A stretch of DNA of 64,000 nucleotides from Xenorhabdus nematophila ATCC 19061 (GCF_000252955.1 NC_014228.1:1254005-1318004), one strand, 5' to 3'. Positions 18,888 through 29,727 are shown, counted from the stretch's first letter. Made by a program: numbers and translations. Notes: generated by a model not told the origin, from the sequence alone.

Positions 18888-19475
18888 TTATCTACCTTGG
18901 AGAGGTAAGTTATCCAGCGCCAGATTAAGTTCCAATACATTTACCACAGGTTCGCCCAGATATTCCAGTAAGGGGTGTTCGGTGTGCTTCTGAATTAATT
19001 CATGAATGGTTTCGAGTGGTAAATGACGCGCGTTAGCGACACGTTGCGCCTGAAACTCAGCCGCTTCAGGGGTGATATCAGGATCCAGCCCACTGCCGGA
19101 TGCCATCACAAGATCAACAGGGATTGGACGGCTCACAGGGTGATTCAATAAACGTGTTTGGATCATGTTCTGATGTAGTTTGTTAGTCAGCACTGGGTTG
19201 GTGATTGCCAGGTTACTTCCCCCCGAGGCCAGTGTGTTGTAGGGGTTTTCGGTTGTCATGGAAGGGCGTCCGTGGAAATAGATAGTGTGAGTAAAATTTT
19301 GACCGATTAGCTTAGAACCCACCCATTTTCCATTTTGTTCGATTAATGAGCCGTGGGCTTGGCGGGGAAATAAGACCACAGACATTCCTGTCACCAGCAC
19401 TGGATAAGCTATGCCAGTGATTAATGTAAGAAATGTCAGCAAAACAATTGAAGAACGTAACCAGATCATTTTCAT
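18888..19475 (-). CDS. kdpC: K+-transporting ATPase subunit KdpC
   Basis: Single-pass accessory subunit that stabilises the KdpFABC complex and raises ATP affinity. 195 residues with one N-terminal membrane helix (~8-32). Conserved periplasmic motifs GRPS, SGGSN and SGSGLDPDITPEAA are visible. ATG at 19475 starts MKMIW; the third residue is an alternative start. Confidence 0.95.
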   Translation of the reverse strand: MKMIWLRSSIVLLTFLTLITGIAYPVLVTGMSVVLFPRQAHGSLIEQNGKWVGSKLIGQNFTHTIYFHGRPSMTTENPYNTLASGGSNLAITNPVLTNKLHQNMIQTRLLNHPVSRPIPVDLVMASGSGLDPDITPEAAEFQAQRVANARHLPLETIHELIQKHTEHPLLEYLGEPVVNVLELNLALDNLPLQGR

Positions 19476-19510
19476 TACCTCATTTACAGGCCCAATTATT
19501 TAATAAACGG

Positions 19511-21577
19511 TTATTTCAGAACCAAAATAGCCAGTAATATGTCAATAAGTTTAATTCCGGCAAAAGGAACAAGCAGGCCACTGAGACCATATATCCATAA
19601 GTTCCGGCGCAGGAGTGATAATGCGTTCATTGGTTGGTAACTGACACCTTTTAAAGCTAAGGGAAGCAGAAAAATAATGATAATTGCATTGAAAATAACC
19701 GCGGACAGGATTGCCGATTCCGGTGAGTGAAGGTGCATGATGTTAAGGGCATTAAGTTGGGGATATGTCACTGCAAATGCCGCGGGAATAATGGCGAAGT
19801 ACTTGGCAATGTCATTGGCGATACTGAATGTGGTCAAGGAGCCTCGGGTCATCAGCATCTGTTTACCAATATGGACAACTTCAATCAGTTTGGTGGGATT
19901 AGAATCCAAGTCCACCATATTGCCTGCCTCTTTTGCTGCCTGTGTGCCGGAGTTCATGGCAACAGCCACATCGGCTTGTGCCAGTGCCGGCGCATCATTT
20001 GTACCATCTCCCGTCATGGCGACCAAGCGCCCTTCGGACTGGTATTGACGAATTAACGCCAGTTTTGCTTCGGGGGTGGCTTCTGCCAGAAAATCGTCAA
20101 CACCGGCTTCGGCTGCGATTGCCGCAGCGGTAAGGTGATTATCTCCCGTGATCATGACGGTCTTTATCCCCATTTTGCGCATTTCATTGAAACGTTCTTT
20201 GATTCCGCCTTTGACGATATCTTTCAAGGCAACAACCCCCAAAACACGCTGGTTTTCAGAAACCACTAACGGAGTACCGCCTTTGTGTGCAACTTGTTGT
20301 ACGAGAAGATCAACAGCCTCAGGAAATTGGCTGTGATTGGCTTCAATATAACGACGAATAGCATCAACTGCGCCTTTACGAATCATTCGATTACCAATGT
20401 TGATTCCGCTCATACGTGTTATTGCTGAGAAAGGAATAAACTTGGCATTGAGTGCCAGAAGGTCACGTTCACGCAGATTAAAGCGCTGTTTTGCCAGAAT
20501 CACGATGCTGCGTCCCTCCGGTGTTTCGTCAGCCAGAGAAGATAGCTGGGCGGCATCGGCTAACTGCTGTTCTGTTATACCGGGGGCGGGTAAAAATTGA
20601 GAGGCCTGACGATTTCCCAAGGTAATTGTTCCCGTTTTATCCAGTAGCAGAACGTCTACATCGCCGGCCGCTTCAATAGCACGTCCACTCGTTGCGATGA
20701 CATTGGCGCTTAACATGCGGCTCATACCGGCAACACCGATGGCTGAAAGTAACCCGCCAATGGTCGTGGGAATGAGGCAGATCAGCAGGGCGATGAGTAC
20801 GGTGAGTGTAATAGGGGCACCGGATTGATTGGCCTGAACACTGAACAGAGAAAAAGGCAGCAGGCTGACACAAACAAGTAAGAAAATAATGGTCAAGGCA
20901 GTGAGCAAAATGGTGAGGGCAATTTCATTAGGTGTTTTGCGCCGTTTGGCACCTTCAACCATTGAAATCATTCTATCCAGAAAAGTTTCCCCTGAATTGA
21001 CGGTACATTTGATAATCAGCCAATCCGATAAGACCCGTGTGCCGCCAGTGACTGAGGAAAAATCTCCTCCTGATTCACGGATAACCGGTGCTGATTCGCC
21101 TGTAATGGCACTTTCATCAACAGAAGCCCCCCCTTCAAGAACCTCGCCATCACAGGGAATAATGTCCCCTGCTTCTACCAGCACAATATCGCCTTTGCAT
21201 AAAATATCAGAAATAACTTTTTCTTTTCCGGCTTTACGGTCTGGAGCGGTTAACTTGGTCGCCCAACTGGCCTTTTTCACACCTTTCAGGCTGGATGCCT
21301 GCGCTTTGCTGCGCCCCTCTGCCAAGGCTTCTGCAAAATTGGCAAACAGTACGGTAAACCATAACCAGAGGGCAATTGAGCCAGTAAATAGCACATTACC
21401 GGTGAGCTGTCCCGCTAACATGCCAATCCATAGGGCGGTGGTCAGGCAGCTTCCCAGATAGACAACAAACATCACGGGATTATGCCATTGGAGAGCAGGA
21501 TGACATTTTTTCAGAGAATCAATCAATGCCTGACGAATCAAATTGGGTTCAAATAATGCCTGTTGTTTGTTTTTCAT
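19511..21577 (-). CDS. kdpB: K+-transporting P-type ATPase subunit KdpB
   Basis: Catalytic P-type ATPase subunit of KdpFABC; ATP hydrolysis drives potassium uptake through KdpA. 688 residues. The phosphorylation site is [13 protein letters not shown] and the actuator loop is AITGESAPV (its Ser is the inhibitory phosphorylation site in E. coli). The hinge motif is [17 protein letters not shown] and the N-domain shows KGAVDAIRR. About seven membrane helices are predicted. It sits 35 bases upstream of kdpC. Confidence 0.97.
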   Translation of the reverse strand: MKNKQQALFEPNLIRQALIDSLKKCHPALQWHNPVMFVVYLGSCLTTALWIGMLAGQLTGNVLFTGSIALWLWFTVLFANFAEALAEGRSKAQASSLKGVKKASWATKLTAPDRKAGKEKVISDILCKGDIVLVEAGDIIPCDGEVLEGGASVDESAITGESAPVIRESGGDFSSVTGGTRVLSDWLIIKCTVNSGETFLDRMISMVEGAKRRKTPNEIALTILLTALTIIFLLVCVSLLPFSLFSVQANQSGAPITLTVLIALLICLIPTTIGGLLSAIGVAGMSRMLSANVIATSGRAIEAAGDVDVLLLDKTGTITLGNRQASQFLPAPGITEQQLADAAQLSSLADETPEGRSIVILAKQRFNLRERDLLALNAKFIPFSAITRMSGINIGNRMIRKGAVDAIRRYIEANHSQFPEAVDLLVQQVAHKGGTPLVVSENQRVLGVVALKDIVKGGIKERFNEMRKMGIKTVMITGDNHLTAAAIAAEAGVDDFLAEATPEAKLALIRQYQSEGRLVAMTGDGTNDAPALAQADVAVAMNSGTQAAKEAGNMVDLDSNPTKLIEVVHIGKQMLMTRGSLTTFSIANDIAKYFAIIPAAFAVTYPQLNALNIMHLHSPESAILSAVIFNAIIIIFLLPLALKGVSYQPMNALSLLRRNLWIYGLSGLLVPFAGIKLIDILLAILVLK

Positions 21578-21593
21578 AAGTGACCTTATATCC

Positions 21594-23291
21594 TCACCGC
21601 CAAAGTTGTAACTGTTCTGCTATAGGGCCAAGGGCCAGAGCAGGAATAAAAGTAAGCGCACCAATCAATAAAACGACCAGAATTAATAATCCGGTAAAGA
21701 GGAAACCATAGGTTGGCAGGGTACCGCTGCTGATAGGCTGGCGTTTTTTGTTGATCATTGAGCCGGCTATTGCAAGGATTGGAAGAATGATGCCAAAGCG
21801 TCCGAGAAACATAACAATGCCTAACAATAAGTTATAAAAGATATTGTTGGTATTCAGGCCAGCAAAAGCACTCCCGTTATTGTTGGCGGCAGATGAGAAA
21901 GCATAGAGTATTTCAGTAAATCCGTGGGCACCGGGATTGGTAATGGCATCACGTCCGGCATCGGTTGAAATCGCTAAAGCTGTTCCCAGTAAAACAAGTG
22001 AAGGGGTAACCAGAATGGCGAGAGCGACCATTTTCATCTCATAAACGTCGATCTTTTTGCCTAAATATTCCGGGGCACGACCAATCATCAAACCCGCAAT
22101 AAATACAGCAAGCAGAACGAACAACAACAGATTGTAGAGGCCAGAGCCTGCACCGCCAAATATCACTTCACCGATTTGCATTAACCAGAGTGGCACCATG
22201 CCGCCCAGTGCGGTGAAGGAATCAAGCATGGCATTAACAGCACCACAAGAGGCGGCTGTGGTGACGACACTGTAGAAGGCGGAAACGAGAACCCCAAAAC
22301 GAGTTTCTTTTCCTTCCATATTAAAATGATGGCTGATGTCAGGGGAGATAAGGTACGGGTTACCCGCGATTTCGGCATACATCACAATGCTTGCGGCAAT
22401 AACAAAAACAATGCTCATAGCCCAGAGTAGGGTATATCCTTGATGTTCATCTCTGACAACGAGACCAAATGCAAAACACAGTGCACTGGGGATCAAGAAA
22501 ATAACCAGCATTTGTACAAAATTACTGAGTGAGGTCGGGTTTTCAAATGGATGAGCGGAGTTTGCCCCAAAAAAACCGCCTCCATTTGTTCCCAGTAGTT
22601 TTATCGCTTCTTGCGACGCAACAGGTCCCATAGGGAGTAATTGTTGTTGATTTTCAAGGGAGTGAATCAGCACATAAGGAGAAAAGTTTTGGATCACGCC
22701 CTGACTGACGAAAAATAAAGCAATGATAATCGCCAGTGGCAGCAAGAGATATAAGGTGATGCGTACAATATCGACCCAGGCGTTTCCCAGTGTTTTAATG
22801 CCTTGACGGGAAAATGCCCGTATAAAGGCAAACGCGACTGCAATCCCTGTTGCGGCAGACAGAAAATTCTGCACCGTCAATCCTGCCATCTGGCTCAGAT
22901 AACTGAGGGTATTTTCTCCGCTGTAAGCCTGCCAGTTGGTATTGGTGATAAAGCTGATAGCGGTATTAAGTGCCAGATCCCATCTCATTCCGGAAAAGTG
23001 CTGTGGATTTAAGGGTAAATGTCCTTGGCTTATCAGCAGAATAAATAGCAATAATAATCCTGCGATGTTGAATATGAGGACGGAAAAGAAATATTGCCGC
23101 CAATTCATCTCATTGATGTTGTTACCGGGTTTTTGCAGGCCACAGCTACGCCACAGGCTTGTTTCTGCTTTTATCAGCCAGCGCGGTAATTCTCCTTCGA
23201 CTAAACAGGCAATAAGATTGCCAAGGGGTTTACTCAATAGAAAAAGGATTAACAGAAAACTGGCAATCAGTAGAAAAGCTGATGCTACCAT
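21594..23291 (-). CDS. kdpA: K+-transporting ATPase channel-like subunit KdpA
   Basis: Potassium-selective, channel-like subunit related to the Trk/Ktr/HKT superfamily; takes up K+ at micromolar levels. 565 residues, ~10 membrane segments. Four selectivity-filter-like loops are recognisable, including [42 protein letters not shown] and [14 protein letters not shown]. The start abuts the kdpF stop and it ends 16 bases before kdpB. Confidence 0.97.
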   Translation of the reverse strand: MVASAFLLIASFLLILFLLSKPLGNLIACLVEGELPRWLIKAETSLWRSCGLQKPGNNINEMNWRQYFFSVLIFNIAGLLLLFILLISQGHLPLNPQHFSGMRWDLALNTAISFITNTNWQAYSGENTLSYLSQMAGLTVQNFLSAATGIAVAFAFIRAFSRQGIKTLGNAWVDIVRITLYLLLPLAIIIALFFVSQGVIQNFSPYVLIHSLENQQQLLPMGPVASQEAIKLLGTNGGGFFGANSAHPFENPTSLSNFVQMLVIFLIPSALCFAFGLVVRDEHQGYTLLWAMSIVFVIAASIVMYAEIAGNPYLISPDISHHFNMEGKETRFGVLVSAFYSVVTTAASCGAVNAMLDSFTALGGMVPLWLMQIGEVIFGGAGSGLYNLLLFVLLAVFIAGLMIGRAPEYLGKKIDVYEMKMVALAILVTPSLVLLGTALAISTDAGRDAITNPGAHGFTEILYAFSSAANNNGSAFAGLNTNNIFYNLLLGIVMFLGRFGIILPILAIAGSMINKKRQPISSGTLPTYGFLFTGLLILVVLLIGALTFIPALALGPIAEQLQLWR

Positions 23292-23381
23292 TTAGAAATC
23301 CTCCGCATTTAATAGCGCATAAATCAGATAGATCAGTAATAGCGTTACTAAAAAAATACCAATGATGATGAATATGCTCAT
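23292..23381 (-). CDS. kdpF: K+-transporting ATPase small subunit KdpF
   Basis: A 29-residue single-helix membrane peptide (MSIFIIIGIFLVTLLL..., ending NAEDF) that stabilises the KdpFABC complex in E. coli. The TAA stop directly abuts the kdpA ATG, as expected for the first gene of the operon. Size, hydrophobicity and place leave little doubt. Confidence 0.9.
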   Translation of the reverse strand: MSIFIIIGIFLVTLLLIYLIYALLNAEDF

Positions 23382-23470
23382 GGTGTGTCCCCTTGCTTAT
23401 TTCTTTAAGAACTAGTCAGTTACAGCATAGAAATGACCATGTAAATAATTCGTTAAAAGGTGTCTTGAAA

Positions 23471-23488
23471 GTGTAAAAAAAGTATAAA
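23471..23488 (-). promoter_or_regulatory. KdpE-binding site upstream of kdpF
   Basis: The - strand reads TTTATACTTTTTTTACAC about 90 bases upstream of kdpF. From memory this matches the core of the E. coli KdpE operator in the kdpFABC promoter. It implies potassium/osmotic control by the KdpDE pair encoded in the same operon. Confidence 0.75.
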
Positions 23489-23732
23489 CGTAAGATGAAA
23501 TTAGTGAGCCAGGGTGACTAAAAGCAGTGCAACAAATAATGGTTGGTTAATTTTTTGTTTTTAAATTGTTTGTTTTGTTTTTGTTTAGGTATTAATTTTG
23601 TAATTAAATTACATAATTAGGAAAAAATAGTGATATATATCGTGAAAAAGTGGTCTGATGAGTAGTAAATTTTCACTTTATCAGGTAAAATTTTATGCGT
23701 CTTACAGATCTAGTCCCATGAGGAGGGTACCC

Positions 23733-23942
23733 GTGTCTACATATCGTGAATACTCTTGGCATCAGGTTCTCTTGCGGCGTATTGGCGCTGTCGCATTGGG
23801 CGTCATCGCGTTTCCTGTTATGCTGTTCCGTCGTGACAGAGCTCGTTTTTATAGCTATTTGCATAAAGTATGGCTGAAAACCAGCGATAAGCCCGTATGG
23901 CTCGAATGTTCAGAAATGGCCGCAGGTCACCGCAGCCGCTGA
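23733..23942 (+). CDS. ybfA: YbfA family small membrane protein
   Basis: A 69-residue protein, GTG start 5 bases after a strong AGGAGGG. The body ([18 protein letters not shown], then [14 protein letters not shown] and KTSDKPVW) closely resembles E. coli YbfA (68 residues). One or two membrane segments are predicted. It is divergent from kdpF, as in E. coli. YbfA has been tied to stress/growth phenotypes but its molecular role is unknown. Confidence 0.88.
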   Translation: MSTYREYSWHQVLLRRIGAVALGVIAFPVMLFRRDRARFYSYLHKVWLKTSDKPVWLECSEMAAGHRSR

Positions 23943-24045
23943 AATAGCATCATGACGGTGCTTAGCTGTATCTTTCCCTCTATCAGGTTGTTGTTTTTAT
24001 CTTAGCCTTTTCTGCCTGATCGAGTATTTTGAATCTGGTATTTTG

Positions 24046-24083
24046 ACACCTTGCTGGTTTACTCTGGCGAGGTGTTTTGTTTT
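24046..24083 (+). terminator. Terminator after ybfA
   Basis: ACACCTTGC and GCGAGGTGT form a stem (one G-U) with a 12-base loop, followed by TTTTGTTTT. Located ~100 bases past the ybfA stop. Confidence 0.7.
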
Positions 24084-24234
24084 ATACGCAATGTAAAATG
24101 CCATCCCTATAATCCAAGGGGTTTCGAATTGTCACAGAAGGGTGAAAAAACCCGGCAATTTGGCGAGTGAATTGACTTAATTTATAGCAGGTATGTATTT
24201 TATGGTGAATAGATTAAGTGAAAGGGGGAATATG

Positions 24235-24978
24235 ATGAACAATGTTGAATTGGAGCATGTGCTCAATGTGGAATTGAATGTCCGTGAATTTCAAGATTAT
24301 GCCCCCAATGGACTCCAGGTGGAAGGTCGTCCCCATGTGCAGCGGGTAGTGACAGGAGTGACAGCCTGTCAGGCATTATTGGATGAAGCGGTTCGCCTCG
24401 AAGCGGATGCTATCATCGTACATCATGGCTACTTCTGGAAGAATGAATCACCTGTTATCCGTGGTATGAAACGCCGTCGTTTACAAACACTTCTTTGCAA
24501 TGATATCAATTTGTACGGCTATCATCTTCCGCTGGATGCCCATCCTGCATTGGGCAATAATGTCCAATTGGCACGTCAAATGGGTGCCAAGATTATCGGC
24601 AATATTGACGCTCTGCTTCCTCATGGCGTGTTTGATCAACCCATTACTCCCACGGAATTGACTGAGCGCCTTGAGAAAGGATTGGCGCGCAAAGTGCTGC
24701 ATTGTGGGGATAATGCACCAGAAGAAATTCGTACATTGGCGTGGTGTACAGGGGGAGGACAAAGTTTTATTGAGCAAGCTGCTGAATTTGGGGTTGATGC
24801 TTTTGTAACAGGGGAAGTATCAGAAAAGACTATCCATATCGCCCGTGAGATGGGACTGCATTTCTTTGCAGCAGGGCACCATGCTACAGAGCGTTATGGT
24901 ATCAGAGTGCTCGGTGAATGGCTGGCGAATAATCATGGCTTGAATGTGACTTTTATTGATATTCCTAATCCGGCTTGA
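24235..24978 (+). CDS. ybgI: NIF3-family metal-binding protein YbgI
   Basis: A 247-residue NIF3/GTP-cyclohydrolase-I-type-2-like protein, equal in length to E. coli YbgI, which forms a toroidal hexamer with a dinuclear metal centre. Likely metal ligands are in VHHGYFWK, HLPLDAHP and the C-terminal AAGHHATERYG. The start at MNNVELEH follows AAAGGGGG; the adjacent upstream ATG or an ORF extension of 14 residues is less likely. Function is uncertain; DNA-damage and GTP-cyclohydrolase-like roles have been suggested. Confidence 0.93.
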   Translation: MNNVELEHVLNVELNVREFQDYAPNGLQVEGRPHVQRVVTGVTACQALLDEAVRLEADAIIVHHGYFWKNESPVIRGMKRRRLQTLLCNDINLYGYHLPLDAHPALGNNVQLARQMGAKIIGNIDALLPHGVFDQPITPTELTERLEKGLARKVLHCGDNAPEEIRTLAWCTGGGQSFIEQAAEFGVDAFVTGEVSEKTIHIAREMGLHFFAAGHHATERYGIRVLGEWLANNHGLNVTFIDIPNPA

Positions 24979-24985
24979 TGTTTGA

Positions 24986-25034
24986 CATAGCCCCCGGTTG
25001 ATTTCCGGAGAAGGGAGCTGGGGGTTGTTTATAT
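24986..25034 (+). terminator. Possible terminator after ybgI
   Basis: AGCCCCC and GGGGGTT pair over seven positions around a 24-base loop, followed by a T-rich stretch. Location just past ybgI fits, but the loop is long. Confidence 0.45.
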
Positions 25035-25089
25035 TTTGATGGAAACGATCTTCACTTTCATCGGTTGATACATAATTTATAGCTTATGA

Positions 25090-25203
25090 GGTTACTGTGT
25101 AGGTGATAAAACAGGAAATGAAAAGCGTTTTTATAAAGAAATGATCCCGATTGCAGATGCTGAATATGAAACCTACTTAGAAAATTTGGAAGGTAAAAAA
25201 TGA
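25090..25203 (+). pseudogene. Remnant of a RelE/HigB-type toxin (C-terminal fragment)
   Basis: In the frame ending TGA at 25201-25203 the translation GDKTGNEKRFYKEMIPIADA continues to EGKK. This matches the tail of toxins that precede XRE antitoxins of the HigB/RelE type. An in-frame TGA at 25087 and no upstream coding continuation show that the N-terminal two-thirds is lost. The stop overlaps the antitoxin ATG (ATGA), the original operon junction. Confidence 0.65.
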
Positions 25204-25496
25204 AAACTCTCAAAGATAAGATCCAAGAGTTCTCAGCAGAAGATCGTGAAGATATCAAACAAATGGCTGATGAGATGGTTTTAGAGACAGGCTTACAGCT
25301 GTTGAGAGAAGAACTTAATTTGTCTCAGAAAAAATTGGCAGATAGCTTAGGCATTAGTCAACCCGCAATTACACAAACAGAGCAAAGAGGTAATGATATC
25401 AAGTTGGTTACCCTAAAGCGTTATATTGAAGCTATGGGAGGAAAATTGAGTCTGACGATAGAATTACCAACTGGGGATCGCATTTTTCATATATAG
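25200..25496 (+). CDS. XRE-family antitoxin (HigA-like)
   Basis: A 98-residue protein with an HTH_3 domain (~residues 38-90): REELNLSQKKLADSLGISQPAITQTEQRG is a classic helix-turn-helix. A helical N-terminus precedes it, and the C-terminal GGKLSLTIELP strand is typical of antitoxins paired with RelE-type toxins. A GGAAGG-like site lies within the toxin remnant. With the toxin broken it may be a solitary antitoxin kept as a regulator or anti-addiction gene. Confidence 0.85.
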   Translation: MKTLKDKIQEFSAEDREDIKQMADEMVLETGLQLLREELNLSQKKLADSLGISQPAITQTEQRGNDIKLVTLKRYIEAMGGKLSLTIELPTGDRIFHI

Positions 25497-25610
25497 TGAT
25501 TTGATTTCTTAGCGAAAAACGCTGTCAATTTTCGCCCGATGCGGGTTGGGATATAAGTTTGTTTATCTATTTTATGTGATTAATATTGCCGGGCTTGAAG
25601 CCTGGCTTAT

Positions 25611-26732
25611 TTATAGAGAGCAGGTCGATATAAAAGCGGTTGCGATACCACAAAAAATCAGTACACAGCCCAATGCCTGACTCCAACCAGCCAATGCCAA
25701 ACCAAGGCCGAGCAGCAAATAGTAGAATAGCCCCAATAAAGCCCCTGCTGTACCCAATTGATCTTCATAGTCGTTCAGTGCAGAAGACAAAATATTCGGA
25801 ATGGCAAGCCCATAAGCGGTTACCACTCCCAGCATGGGAAAAATAAATAACCCGCTATTTTCGAGCAGATAGACACCAATTCCGCTCAATAAACTCATCA
25901 ATGAGGCGAGAGTCACTAATCTGGCTGATACCCACTGTTTCTTTAATAAATATTTATTAAGTAAAGATCCAAAACCCACGCCCAAAGTCAACAACAGGCC
26001 GGTATAGCCAAATGTTTCCTGCGGTAATCTAAGTTGTGCGAAATGGAATGGCGCTAATTGGTAATAGCTGAATAGACTAATATTGAAAAATGCGATTAGA
26101 AACGCATGTCGCCAAATTGAACTATCTTTGAGCATGATGATCGCTGTGCTGAGGAGTGGTACGTTTATCACGTTAACTGGACGAGTTTCTGGTAATCGAA
26201 CAATAGACCAGCAGATGAGGATAACTGCCAGAATTGCCAATCCGGCAAATACTGCTTGATATCCAGATAAATAATTCAATGCTGAGCCACTGACCATACC
26301 TACAGCCGGACTGACTGCCAGAGCTATACCCATCACAGAGAAAACACGCGCCAATTCATCTCCTCTAAAACTATCACGCATAATGGTTTGTGTACCGACC
26401 GAACCGACTGCGGCACCGAAAGCGGAGAACATTCTGGCGACGAGTAATAACCAGAATTGTTGAGTCAGCAATGCCAGCAGAGAAGCAAGACCATAAAGTG
26501 ATAGACCGGCAATCATGGTTGGGCGTCTGCCAATCACATCACACATACGTCCCCATACGACAACGCCCAGCGCAAAGGCAAAAAAATAGAATGATAGTGT
26601 TTGTGCCGCTAGTTCTGAACTGACGGAAAATCCAGCAGCAATATTGGTTAATGCAGGGCTATAAATAGTTTCCACAATCTGTGGAAACATCATTAAAGCG
26701 ATGGCAAGCCAAAGCGAGAGTTTAGTTTTCAT
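25611..26732 (-). CDS. MFS drug/metabolite efflux transporter (DHA1, Bcr/CflA-like)
   Basis: A 373-residue protein with ~11-12 hydrophobic segments. The A-like loop GRMCDVIGRRPTM between helices 2 and 3 and the helix-5 segment (AVSPAVGMVSG) place it in the drug:H+ antiporter-1 family. Closest by eye are Bcr/CflA-type exporters. It is divergent from an AraC-type regulator across ~118 bases, the usual layout for a regulator controlling its transporter. Substrate unknown. Confidence 0.85.
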   Translation of the reverse strand: MKTKLSLWLAIALMMFPQIVETIYSPALTNIAAGFSVSSELAAQTLSFYFFAFALGVVVWGRMCDVIGRRPTMIAGLSLYGLASLLALLTQQFWLLLVARMFSAFGAAVGSVGTQTIMRDSFRGDELARVFSVMGIALAVSPAVGMVSGSALNYLSGYQAVFAGLAILAVILICWSIVRLPETRPVNVINVPLLSTAIIMLKDSSIWRHAFLIAFFNISLFSYYQLAPFHFAQLRLPQETFGYTGLLLTLGVGFGSLLNKYLLKKQWVSARLVTLASLMSLLSGIGVYLLENSGLFIFPMLGVVTAYGLAIPNILSSALNDYEDQLGTAGALLGLFYYLLLGLGLALAGWSQALGCVLIFCGIATAFISTCSL

Positions 26733-26850
26733 TGTTTTTTCTGATACAGGGATTATTCATGGAGGGAAGGTTAGCATTTTGCCGGATGTCTCTTTATGAT
26801 AATAAAGACAATTTATTTATATAATCAGACAAGGAATTGATAGAACTACT

Positions 26851-27621
26851 ATGGCATGGTTGCAACAAAGCGATCATTTTGATCCCGATAGTTTCAATGT
26901 GTCTGTGATAGGCATCGCGGCAGAGATGGGACGACACGATTCAGGTTTTCATCAGCATGAAATGGGGCAATTATTGTTTACTCAACGAGGCTGCATCAAG
27001 ATTACATTGGAAAATCAGATTTCCGTTTTGCCTCCGACCAGAGTGGCATGGATACCGCCAAAAACAAGGCATCGAGCTGAAATGCGTGGCTCGGTAGGAT
27101 ATCGTTCCATTTACCTGAATGTTTCTGAGACAGAATTGATTTCAGCACAAAGCGAAGTGTTGGAAGCCACGCCATTATTACAGGCTCTTTTAGAACGTAT
27201 TTCGATATCTTCTTTCGATTCTGATTGGCATCAGGGAAGGGGAGCGCATTGGCTGGCAGTATTTTTTGACGAACTCCGTGAAGCGCGTAAGGAACCGACT
27301 TTATTGCCTTTGCCTTTTGATCGGCGCTTGGTGAGCTTGTCATTTGAAAAATTACCGCCACCATTACACATATTAGCGAATTATATTGGTGCCAGTGAGA
27401 AAACAATTACGCGTATATTTGATCGTGAGACAGGCATGAATTACCAGCAATGGCGGCAACAGTGGCGATTGGTAAAAGCAATAGAATTATTGGCACAAAA
27501 TAAAACATTATCCTATGTTGCTCAGGAACTCGGTTTTGCCAGTGATAGTGCGTTTGTGACGTTTTTTCGCAAAGCGATGGGGAGGCCGCCAAGGGAATAT
27601 ATGGCGGGCTCAGGCAGATGA
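26851..27621 (+). CDS. AraC-family transcriptional regulator
   Basis: A 256-residue protein. The N-terminal half is a cupin-like sensor (HQHEMGQLLFTQRG, VAWIPPKTRH), the C-terminal ~100 residues a double helix-turn-helix: GASEKTITRIFDRETGMNYQQWRQQWR, then LSYVAQELGFASDSAFVTFFRKAMGRPPREY. It probably controls the divergent MFS gene and itself. Inducer unknown. Confidence 0.9.
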   Translation: MAWLQQSDHFDPDSFNVSVIGIAAEMGRHDSGFHQHEMGQLLFTQRGCIKITLENQISVLPPTRVAWIPPKTRHRAEMRGSVGYRSIYLNVSETELISAQSEVLEATPLLQALLERISISSFDSDWHQGRGAHWLAVFFDELREARKEPTLLPLPFDRRLVSLSFEKLPPPLHILANYIGASEKTITRIFDRETGMNYQQWRQQWRLVKAIELLAQNKTLSYVAQELGFASDSAFVTFFRKAMGRPPREYMAGSGR

Positions 27622-27698
27622 AATTATTCATCCGTCCAATATTGAAATAATATCTTTTTTTGTTATTAAAATAATGATTGATATCTAACCATAAAAAA

Positions 27699-27743
27699 AC
27701 TGTACCTCGTATTTCATTATAATAACGCTATAAGAGGTACAGT
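27699..27743 (-). terminator. gltA terminator
   Basis: ACTGTACCTC and GAGGTACAGT form a perfect 10-bp stem with a 25-base loop. On the - strand it is followed by seven T residues, ~78 bases beyond the gltA stop. On the + strand it would also be reached from the AraC-type gene. Confidence 0.75.
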
Positions 27744-27820
27744 ATATTTACTATTTATATTTAAAATTATTTCAAAATTAAATTATTTTTAGTGTAAATA
27801 GTATTATCAGACTAACTAAA

Positions 27821-29104
27821 TTACTTCTTTAATTGGCTCTTAAATTCCCGTTTGCTATGACCAGTATAGAGCTGGCGTGGGCGAGCAATTTTCAAGCCTT
27901 CATCGTGCATTTCATTCCAGTGTGCAATCCAGCCAATAGTACGGGCAATGGCAAAAATTACAGTGAACATGGATGATGGAATACCCATAGCTTTCAATAT
28001 GATACCAGAGTAGAAATCAACATTCGGGTACAGTTTTTTCTCGATGAAGTACGGGTCGTTCAGGGCAATACGCTCCAGCTCCATTGCCACTTCCAGCAGG
28101 CTGTCATTCAGACCGAGTTCATTGAGCACTTCATGGCAGGTGTCGCGCATGACTGTTGCGCGAGGATCGTAGTTTTTATAAACACGGTGACCGAATCCCA
28201 TTAGGCGGAAAGAGTCGTTTTTATCTTTGGCGCGGGCGATAAATTCAGGAATGTGTTCAATGGATTGGATCTCTTCCAGCATACGCAGACAAGCTTCGTT
28301 TGCTCCGCCATGCGCTGGTCCCCACAGGGATGCAATTCCAGCGGCGATACAGGCAAACGGGTTGGCACCCGAGGAACCCGCAGTACGTACTGTTGAAGTC
28401 GAAGCATTCTGCTCATGGTCTGCATGCAGAATGAAAATGCGATCCATGGCGCGTTCCAGTACAGGGTTGACCTTATATTCTTCACAAGGAGTGGAGAACA
28501 TCATGTACAGGAAATTGGCTGCATAAGAAAGATCATTGCGTGGATAAACAAAAGGTTGCCCAAGGGAATATTTGTAGCACATCGCCGCTACTGTGGGCAT
28601 TTTAGACAACAGCCGATAAGCGGTAATTTCACGGTGACGAGGATTATGGACATCCAGTGCATCATGATAAAAGGCCGCCAAAGCGCCAGTAACACCACAA
28701 AGGACAGCCATTGGGTGAGAATCGCGGCGGAAACCGTGGAACAGACGGGTAATCTGTTCATGAATCATGGTATGGCGGGTGACCGTCGTTTTAAATTTTT
28801 CGTATTTTTCGGGAGTTGGCGGTTCGCCATACAGCAGAATGTAGCAGACTTCCAGATAGGTTGATTCTGTTGCAAGCTGATCGATGGGAAAACCACGGTG
28901 CAGCAAAATGCCTTCATCGCCATCAATATAGGTGATTTTCGACTCACAGGAGGCAGTGGAAGTGAAGCCAGGATCGTAGGTATAGAAGCCTTTTGAGACG
29001 AGAGCACGAACATCAATGACTTCAGAACCTAAAGTCGGTGTTAGTACGTCTAGTTCGATAGCAACTGAACCATTTATGTCCAACGTAGCCTTTTTGTCAG
29101 CCAT
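27821..29104 (-). CDS. gltA: Citrate synthase (type II, hexameric)
   Basis: Condenses oxaloacetate and acetyl-CoA to citrate, the entry step of the citric acid cycle. 427 residues, as in the E. coli NADH-inhibited enzyme. Catalytic histidines are seen in GPAHGGANE and [14 protein letters not shown], and the catalytic Asp region VDFYSGI is present. The N-terminal extension typical of the type II enzyme is retained. It is divergent from sdhCDAB. Confidence 0.98.
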   Translation of the reverse strand: MADKKATLDINGSVAIELDVLTPTLGSEVIDVRALVSKGFYTYDPGFTSTASCESKITYIDGDEGILLHRGFPIDQLATESTYLEVCYILLYGEPPTPEKYEKFKTTVTRHTMIHEQITRLFHGFRRDSHPMAVLCGVTGALAAFYHDALDVHNPRHREITAYRLLSKMPTVAAMCYKYSLGQPFVYPRNDLSYAANFLYMMFSTPCEEYKVNPVLERAMDRIFILHADHEQNASTSTVRTAGSSGANPFACIAAGIASLWGPAHGGANEACLRMLEEIQSIEHIPEFIARAKDKNDSFRLMGFGHRVYKNYDPRATVMRDTCHEVLNELGLNDSLLEVAMELERIALNDPYFIEKKLYPNVDFYSGIILKAMGIPSSMFTVIFAIARTIGWIAHWNEMHDEGLKIARPRQLYTGHSKREFKSQLKK

Positions 29105-29727
29105 TTACATCTCCTTAGCGCTTATATTTATAACCCCTAACAACCAGATAGGCGCAATTTATACTGTGCCGAAGGCATTGTGCTACCGGAGAGAATTTAA
29201 AATCAGGCTGGTATCACATTTAACGCTGAAATCTCATTACGGACGACAATGGTTTTCAGGTTGTTAAAAAGTTTCTGGGAATTATGTGTAAAGTATTATT
29301 AGCATAAAATGTTATCATTTTGTGCTGATATGATACTTTTTCATAACTTCTATTTTTCGTTAAGCTTATTTATTCATCGTAAAACGATGGTTAACAATAT
29401 ATAACGTCATATATGTAAGATAAATGTTTAATCTTTGTCAAACAAGATAATAGTTTTTATGATAAATGTTTGAAGCGTGATCTTTCTCACTGTTCAAGCT
29501 AAATGTTAATAATCATATTGTGTGGGAATTGTAATAACAATGTGAAGTACTTATACTTCCGTCAGGTCTCCGGATTACCCTGATGTAGGAGCACCCAGCG
29601 TAACCAAATCACAACTTTAATGATGAACAGTAAGGATCGTTGGTTTTATTATGTTGTGTCTTTGTATCCTCTTAGCGCTGTCTGATTCCCGCCCAGGACC
29701 GGAGGATGGAAAATAAAAAAAAGCTTT
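29105..29727. promoter_or_regulatory. gltA-sdhC divergent control region
   Basis: A 623-base spacer with no ORF of note. It must hold both promoters. A CRP-like palindrome (CGTGA-N6-TCACT) lies at 29476-29491. The segment GGTCTCCGGA ... CACCCAGCGT (29563-29600) resembles, from memory, the E. coli sdhC 5' untranslated leader that is targeted by small RNAs, so the transcript probably starts just upstream of it. In E. coli the region is controlled by ArcA, Fnr, CRP and Fur/RyhB; only the CRP-like match is visible here. Confidence 0.6.
29476..29491. promoter_or_regulatory. CRP-like site upstream of sdhC
   Basis: CGTGATCTTTCTCACT fits the TGTGA-N6-TCACA consensus with one mismatch per half-site. 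It lies between the divergent gltA and sdhC genes, consistent with catabolite control of the cycle. Confidence 0.4.
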
